64,000 nucleotides of DNA from Shewanella amazonensis SB2B (GTDB lineage: Bacteria > Pseudomonadota > Gammaproteobacteria > Enterobacterales > Shewanellaceae), in contig NC_008700.1 of assembly GCF_000015245.1 (NCBI RefSeq), positions 2,982,001-3,046,000 of the forward strand. The letters run 5' to 3'. Of the stretch, positions 61,112 to 64,000 are shown one piece after another. The position numbers were made by a program, and so were the translations under genes. The stretch's first letter is position 1, and each line of letters opens with the position of its first letter. A model generated the notes under the pieces. It searched no databases and was not told the DNA's origin. It saw only the letters and a list, made by a program, of their open reading frames with translations.

Positions 61112-62368
61112 TTAACCGCCGAAGTCATCCAACAGGATGTTTTCGTCTTCAACACCGAGGTCTTTGAGCATGGCAATCACTGCCGCGTTCATCATTGGAG
61201 GTCCACACATGTAGAACTCACAATCCTCTGGAGCTTCATGGTCTTTCAGATAGTTTTCGTACAGTACGTTGTGAATGAAGCCGGTGTAACCGTTCCAGTT
61301 GTCCTCTGGCTGAGGATCAGACAGGGCCACGTGCCACACAAAGTTATCATTCTCGGCCGCCAGACCGTCGAAATCTTCTACATAGAACATTTCGCGTTTT
61401 GAACGGGCGCCGTACCAGAAGCTCATCTTACGCTTGCTCTTAAGACGCTTAAGTTGGTCGAAGATGTGCGAGCGCATTGGGGCCATACCTGCACCACCAC
61501 CGATAAAGACCATCTCAGCGTTAGTGTCCTTGGCGAAGAACTCACCGAATGGACCGGAGATGGTCACCTTGTCGCCGGCCTTCAGGCTCCAGATGTAAGA
61601 AGACATCTTACCGCAAGGCAGGCTCAGGTTACGTGGTGGAGGCGTAGCGATACGCACGTTCAGCATGATGATGCCAAACTCTTCAGGGTAGTTGGCCATG
61701 GAGTAAGCACGGATCACCGGCTCATCAACCTTGGACTCCAGTTTGAAGAAACCGAAGTGTTCCCAGTCGCCACGATATTTCTCAGGTACGTCGAAATCGG
61801 CGTACTTAACATGGTGAGCAGGGGCTTCAATCTGGATGTAACCACCGGCACGGAAAGGTACAGACTCACCATCAGGGATAGCCAGCTTGAGTTCCTTGAT
61901 GAAGGTTGCCTTGTTATCGTTGGAGATAACAGTACAGTCCCACTTCTTGATACCGAAGATTTCTTCTTCCAGCTCAATTTCCATGTCGGTTTTTACGTTA
62001 ACCTGACACGCCAGACGACAACCTTTCTTGGCTTCGCCCTTGGAAATGTGGTCCAGTTCAGTTGGCAGAATGTCGCCACCACCAGACTTCACATGCACAC
62101 GGCACTGACCACAAGAGCCACCGCCACCACAGGCTGATGATACGAAGATACCGCTGTTTGCCAATGCACCGAGCAGCTTGCCGCCAGCAGCAGTTTTGAT
62201 GGCTTTGTCGGGATCGTGGTTGATACCAATAGTGATGTCACCGCTGGAAACCAGCTTGGATTTGGCGAACAAAATCACCAGCACCAACACCAGTACGATG
62301 GCGGTAAACATACTCACACCGAGGTAAACCTCGAGTGGAGTAGATTTAAAAATACCAAGAATATCCAT
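61112..62368 (-). CDS. nqrF: Na+-translocating NADH:quinone reductase subunit F
   Basis: A 418-residue NADH-oxidising subunit. An N-terminal membrane helix (SMFTAIVLVLVLVILFA) is followed by a 2Fe-2S ferredoxin domain with CGGGGSCGQC and the later CRLAC, then FAD-binding (RAYSMANYPEE) and NADH-binding domains (FIGGGAGMAPMRSH; EFYMCGPPMM). It passes electrons from NADH through FAD and the iron-sulfur centre into the pump. Slightly longer than the Vibrio protein. Preceded by nqrE (49-base gap). Confidence 0.97.
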   Translation of the reverse strand: MDILGIFKSTPLEVYLGVSMFTAIVLVLVLVILFAKSKLVSSGDITIGINHDPDKAIKTAAGGKLLGALANSGIFVSSACGGGGSCGQCRVHVKSGGGDILPTELDHISKGEAKKGCRLACQVNVKTDMEIELEEEIFGIKKWDCTVISNDNKATFIKELKLAIPDGESVPFRAGGYIQIEAPAHHVKYADFDVPEKYRGDWEHFGFFKLESKVDEPVIRAYSMANYPEEFGIIMLNVRIATPPPRNLSLPCGKMSSYIWSLKAGDKVTISGPFGEFFAKDTNAEMVFIGGGAGMAPMRSHIFDQLKRLKSKRKMSFWYGARSKREMFYVEDFDGLAAENDNFVWHVALSDPQPEDNWNGYTGFIHNVLYENYLKDHEAPEDCEFYMCGPPMMNAAVIAMLKDLGVEDENILLDDFGG

Positions 62369-62417
62369 TAATTTATCCTTAGAAGACCTTTACTTAACAG
62401 CCTTCTTGAGGTGCCCC

Positions 62418-63026
62418 TTACAGGGACACACCAGAGAACGACATGAATCCCAGCGCCATCAGGCCAGCGGTAATAAAGGTGATACCAAGACCACGCAGAC
62501 CGTCAGGCACATCGGCGTACTTCATCTTCTCACGGATACCCGCCAGCAATACGATGGCCAGTGCCCAACCAATGCCCGAGCCCACACCATAAACCAGCGA
62601 CTCAGGCAGGTTATAGTCACGCTCAACCATAAAGGACACTGCACCGAAGATTGCACAGTTAACGGTGATCAGCGGCAGGAAGATACCCAGCGCGTTGTAC
62701 AACGGTGGGAAGTACTTATCCAACGCCATCTCGAGGATTTGAACCAGAGCAGCGATCACACCGATGAAGGTGATGAACTTCAGGAAACTGAGATCTGCCT
62801 CTGGGACACCGGCCCATGCCAGTGCGCCAGGCGCCAGAATGCCCTGATAGATGATTTGGTTAGCGGGTACAGAAATCGCCAGTACCACGATAACGGCAAC
62901 GCCCAGGCCCATGGCAGTTTTTACCTTCTTGGACACGGCCAGGAAGGTACACATGCCCAGGAAGAAGGACAGGGCCATGTTTTCAATGAAAACAGAGCGG
63001 ATTAACAGACTGATATAATGTTCCAT
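62418..63026 (-). CDS. nqrE: Na+-translocating NADH:quinone reductase subunit E
   Basis: A 202-residue membrane subunit with six helices, homologous to NqrD. Marker segments: MEHYISLLIRSVFIENMALSFFLGMCTFLAVSK at the start (quoted in part as FIENMALSFFLGMCTFL), PLITVNCAIFGAVSFM and VYGVGSGIGWALAIVLLAGIRE. With NqrD it forms the inner iron-binding site and the sodium path. Cys in GMCTFL and NCAIFG are the expected iron ligands. Five bases after nqrD. Confidence 0.97.
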   Translation of the reverse strand: MEHYISLLIRSVFIENMALSFFLGMCTFLAVSKKVKTAMGLGVAVIVVLAISVPANQIIYQGILAPGALAWAGVPEADLSFLKFITFIGVIAALVQILEMALDKYFPPLYNALGIFLPLITVNCAIFGAVSFMVERDYNLPESLVYGVGSGIGWALAIVLLAGIREKMKYADVPDGLRGLGITFITAGLMALGFMSFSGVSL

Positions 63027-63031
63027 TGACC

Positions 63032-63658
63032 TTATCCTTTTGCTTCAACTTGCTCAGGCTTGTAGGTGCGGATGATCCAAATCAGAACACCGATCAGGAA
63101 GAACGCACTTGGCGGCAGCAGGAGCAGACCGTTGGGCTGATACCAGCCACCGTCAGAGATCTTGGACAGGATCTCTACGCCGAACAGCGAACCGTTACCA
63201 AACAGTTCACGAACGAAGCCAACAGACAGCAGGATGGCGCCATAGCCCAGACCGTTACCGATACCATCCATAAAGCTCATCATTGGAGGAGTCTTCATAG
63301 CGTAGGCTTCGGCGCGGCCCATCACGATACAGTTAGTGATGATAAGGCCCACGAATACTGACAGCTGCTTGGCCACGTCATAGGCGTAAGCTTGCAGGAT
63401 TTGATCAACCACGATTACCAGCGAGGCGATAATCGCCATTTGCACGATAATACGCACACTGCTTGGAATGTGGTTACGGATCATGGAGATGAACAGGTTC
63501 GAGAACGCAGTCACTGCGGTCAGCGCCAGGGTCATCACCAGTGCAGTTTCCAGCTTGCTGGTTACTGCCAGCGCACTACAAACACCGAGGATCTGCAGCG
63601 CAATCGGGTTGTTATTGATAATAGGTCCGGTCAGAACCTTTTTCAGTTCGTTGGCCAT
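63032..63658 (-). CDS. nqrD: Na+-translocating NADH:quinone reductase subunit D
   Basis: A 208-residue membrane subunit with six helices. Seen: LTGPIINNNPIALQILGVCSALAV near the start (in parts), with the iron-ligand Cys in GVCSAL, and VGLIITNCIVMGRAEAYAM mid-protein with the second Cys, then GLGYGAILLSVGFVRELFG. Its ATG overlaps the nqrC stop by one base (TAATG). Confidence 0.97.
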   Translation of the reverse strand: MANELKKVLTGPIINNNPIALQILGVCSALAVTSKLETALVMTLALTAVTAFSNLFISMIRNHIPSSVRIIVQMAIIASLVIVVDQILQAYAYDVAKQLSVFVGLIITNCIVMGRAEAYAMKTPPMMSFMDGIGNGLGYGAILLSVGFVRELFGNGSLFGVEILSKISDGGWYQPNGLLLLPPSAFFLIGVLIWIIRTYKPEQVEAKG

Positions 63659-64000
63659 TAGCTCAGCCCTCCGTTGCGTGCTTTTTCAATGAAACTCGCA
63701 AAGCCTTCTTTACCCAGCCAGAACGTCAGCGAGTGCTGAACACCGTTACTGGTCAGAGTCGCACCGGACAGGGCATCAACGCCGTGTACAGATGCAGCTA
63801 CTGCTGGGTTTTTGGTTACGCTGATTGCCAGTTTACCCTGCTCGTCGAACAGCTTTTTGCCGTGCCACAGCGCTTTCCACTTTGGATTTTGTACTTCGCC
63901 ACCCAGACCAGGAGTTTCACCTGAACCTGTGAAGTCGTAGTAAACCAGACCCTGAATGGTGTTCAGATCCGGCTCCAGAGCCAGGAAGGCAAACATGGTA
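63658..64000 (-). CDS. nqrC: Na+-translocating NADH:quinone reductase subunit C, N-terminus outside window
   Basis: The C-terminal 112 or so residues of NqrC; the gene continues past the right edge. The segment SGATLTSNGVQHSL carries the conserved Thr to which FMN is attached by ApbE (the SGAT motif). Upstream GLVYYDFTGSGETPGLGG is also typical of the periplasmic FMN domain. Ends one base into nqrD. Names are by homology and operon context. Confidence 0.95.
   Translation of the reverse strand, partial: TMFAFLALEPDLNTIQGLVYYDFTGSGETPGLGGEVQNPKWKALWHGKKLFDEQGKLAISVTKNPAVAASVHGVDALSGATLTSNGVQHSLTFWLGKEGFASFIEKARNGGLS

Overview
The window looks like a chromosomal segment of a marine/aquatic gammaproteobacterium, most likely Shewanella or a close relative. 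This is inferred from gene content and order: a ygg cluster ordered as in E. coli, an Na+-NQR operon ending in apbE-nqrM, paired bacterioferritins, and many sensory genes. No rRNA, tRNA, insertion sequence, prophage or CRISPR array was seen. Most of it is core genome, densely packed, with rho-independent terminators separating operons.

Layout: 1-11700 is the ygg neighbourhood (yggT, yggU, a DUF4426 protein, rdgB, hemW; then a secreted DUF885 protein and a LysR regulator; then yggN, glsA, yggL and trmB on the minus strand, and mutY-yggX on the plus strand). 12000-21540 is accessory: a small periplasmic protein, a frameshifted solute-binding protein pseudogene, a cytochrome b561, a membrane-anchored LuxR-type regulator, an SDR coupled to an iron-sulfur photolyase, a secDF pair and small unknown genes. 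21539-30871 holds a chemoreceptor, carAB, dapB, an FKBP isomerase and an M48 lipoprotein protease. 30955-42354 holds a GlxA-type regulator, a GST, dnaKJ with heat-shock promoters, a drug/metabolite transporter, a repeat-rich periplasmic protein, proBA and a purine permease.

43211-52916 contains two peptidases (M17 and pepD), an agmatine deiminase/amidase pair divergent from a LysR regulator, a lipoprotein and a HerA-like ATPase. 52996-59645 holds an RNA methyltransferase, dinB with a LexA box, a second chemoreceptor, two bacterioferritin subunits behind an FNR-type box, and a GGDEF protein. The window ends inside the nqr operon (nqrC-D-E-F, apbE, nqrM), which encodes the sodium-pumping quinone reductase and two maturation factors.

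The least explained parts are non-coding or nearly so. The first is 42543-43117 (minus strand): a promoter between two palindromic operator-like sites, a leader carrying repeated GGA motifs, a 32-codon ORF with a good ribosome binding site, a 30-bp direct repeat, several hairpins and a terminator. The second is 5329-5552 (minus strand): a promoter and terminator bracketing about 190 nt with no gene, a candidate small RNA. Both assignments are inferences from sequence and need expression data.
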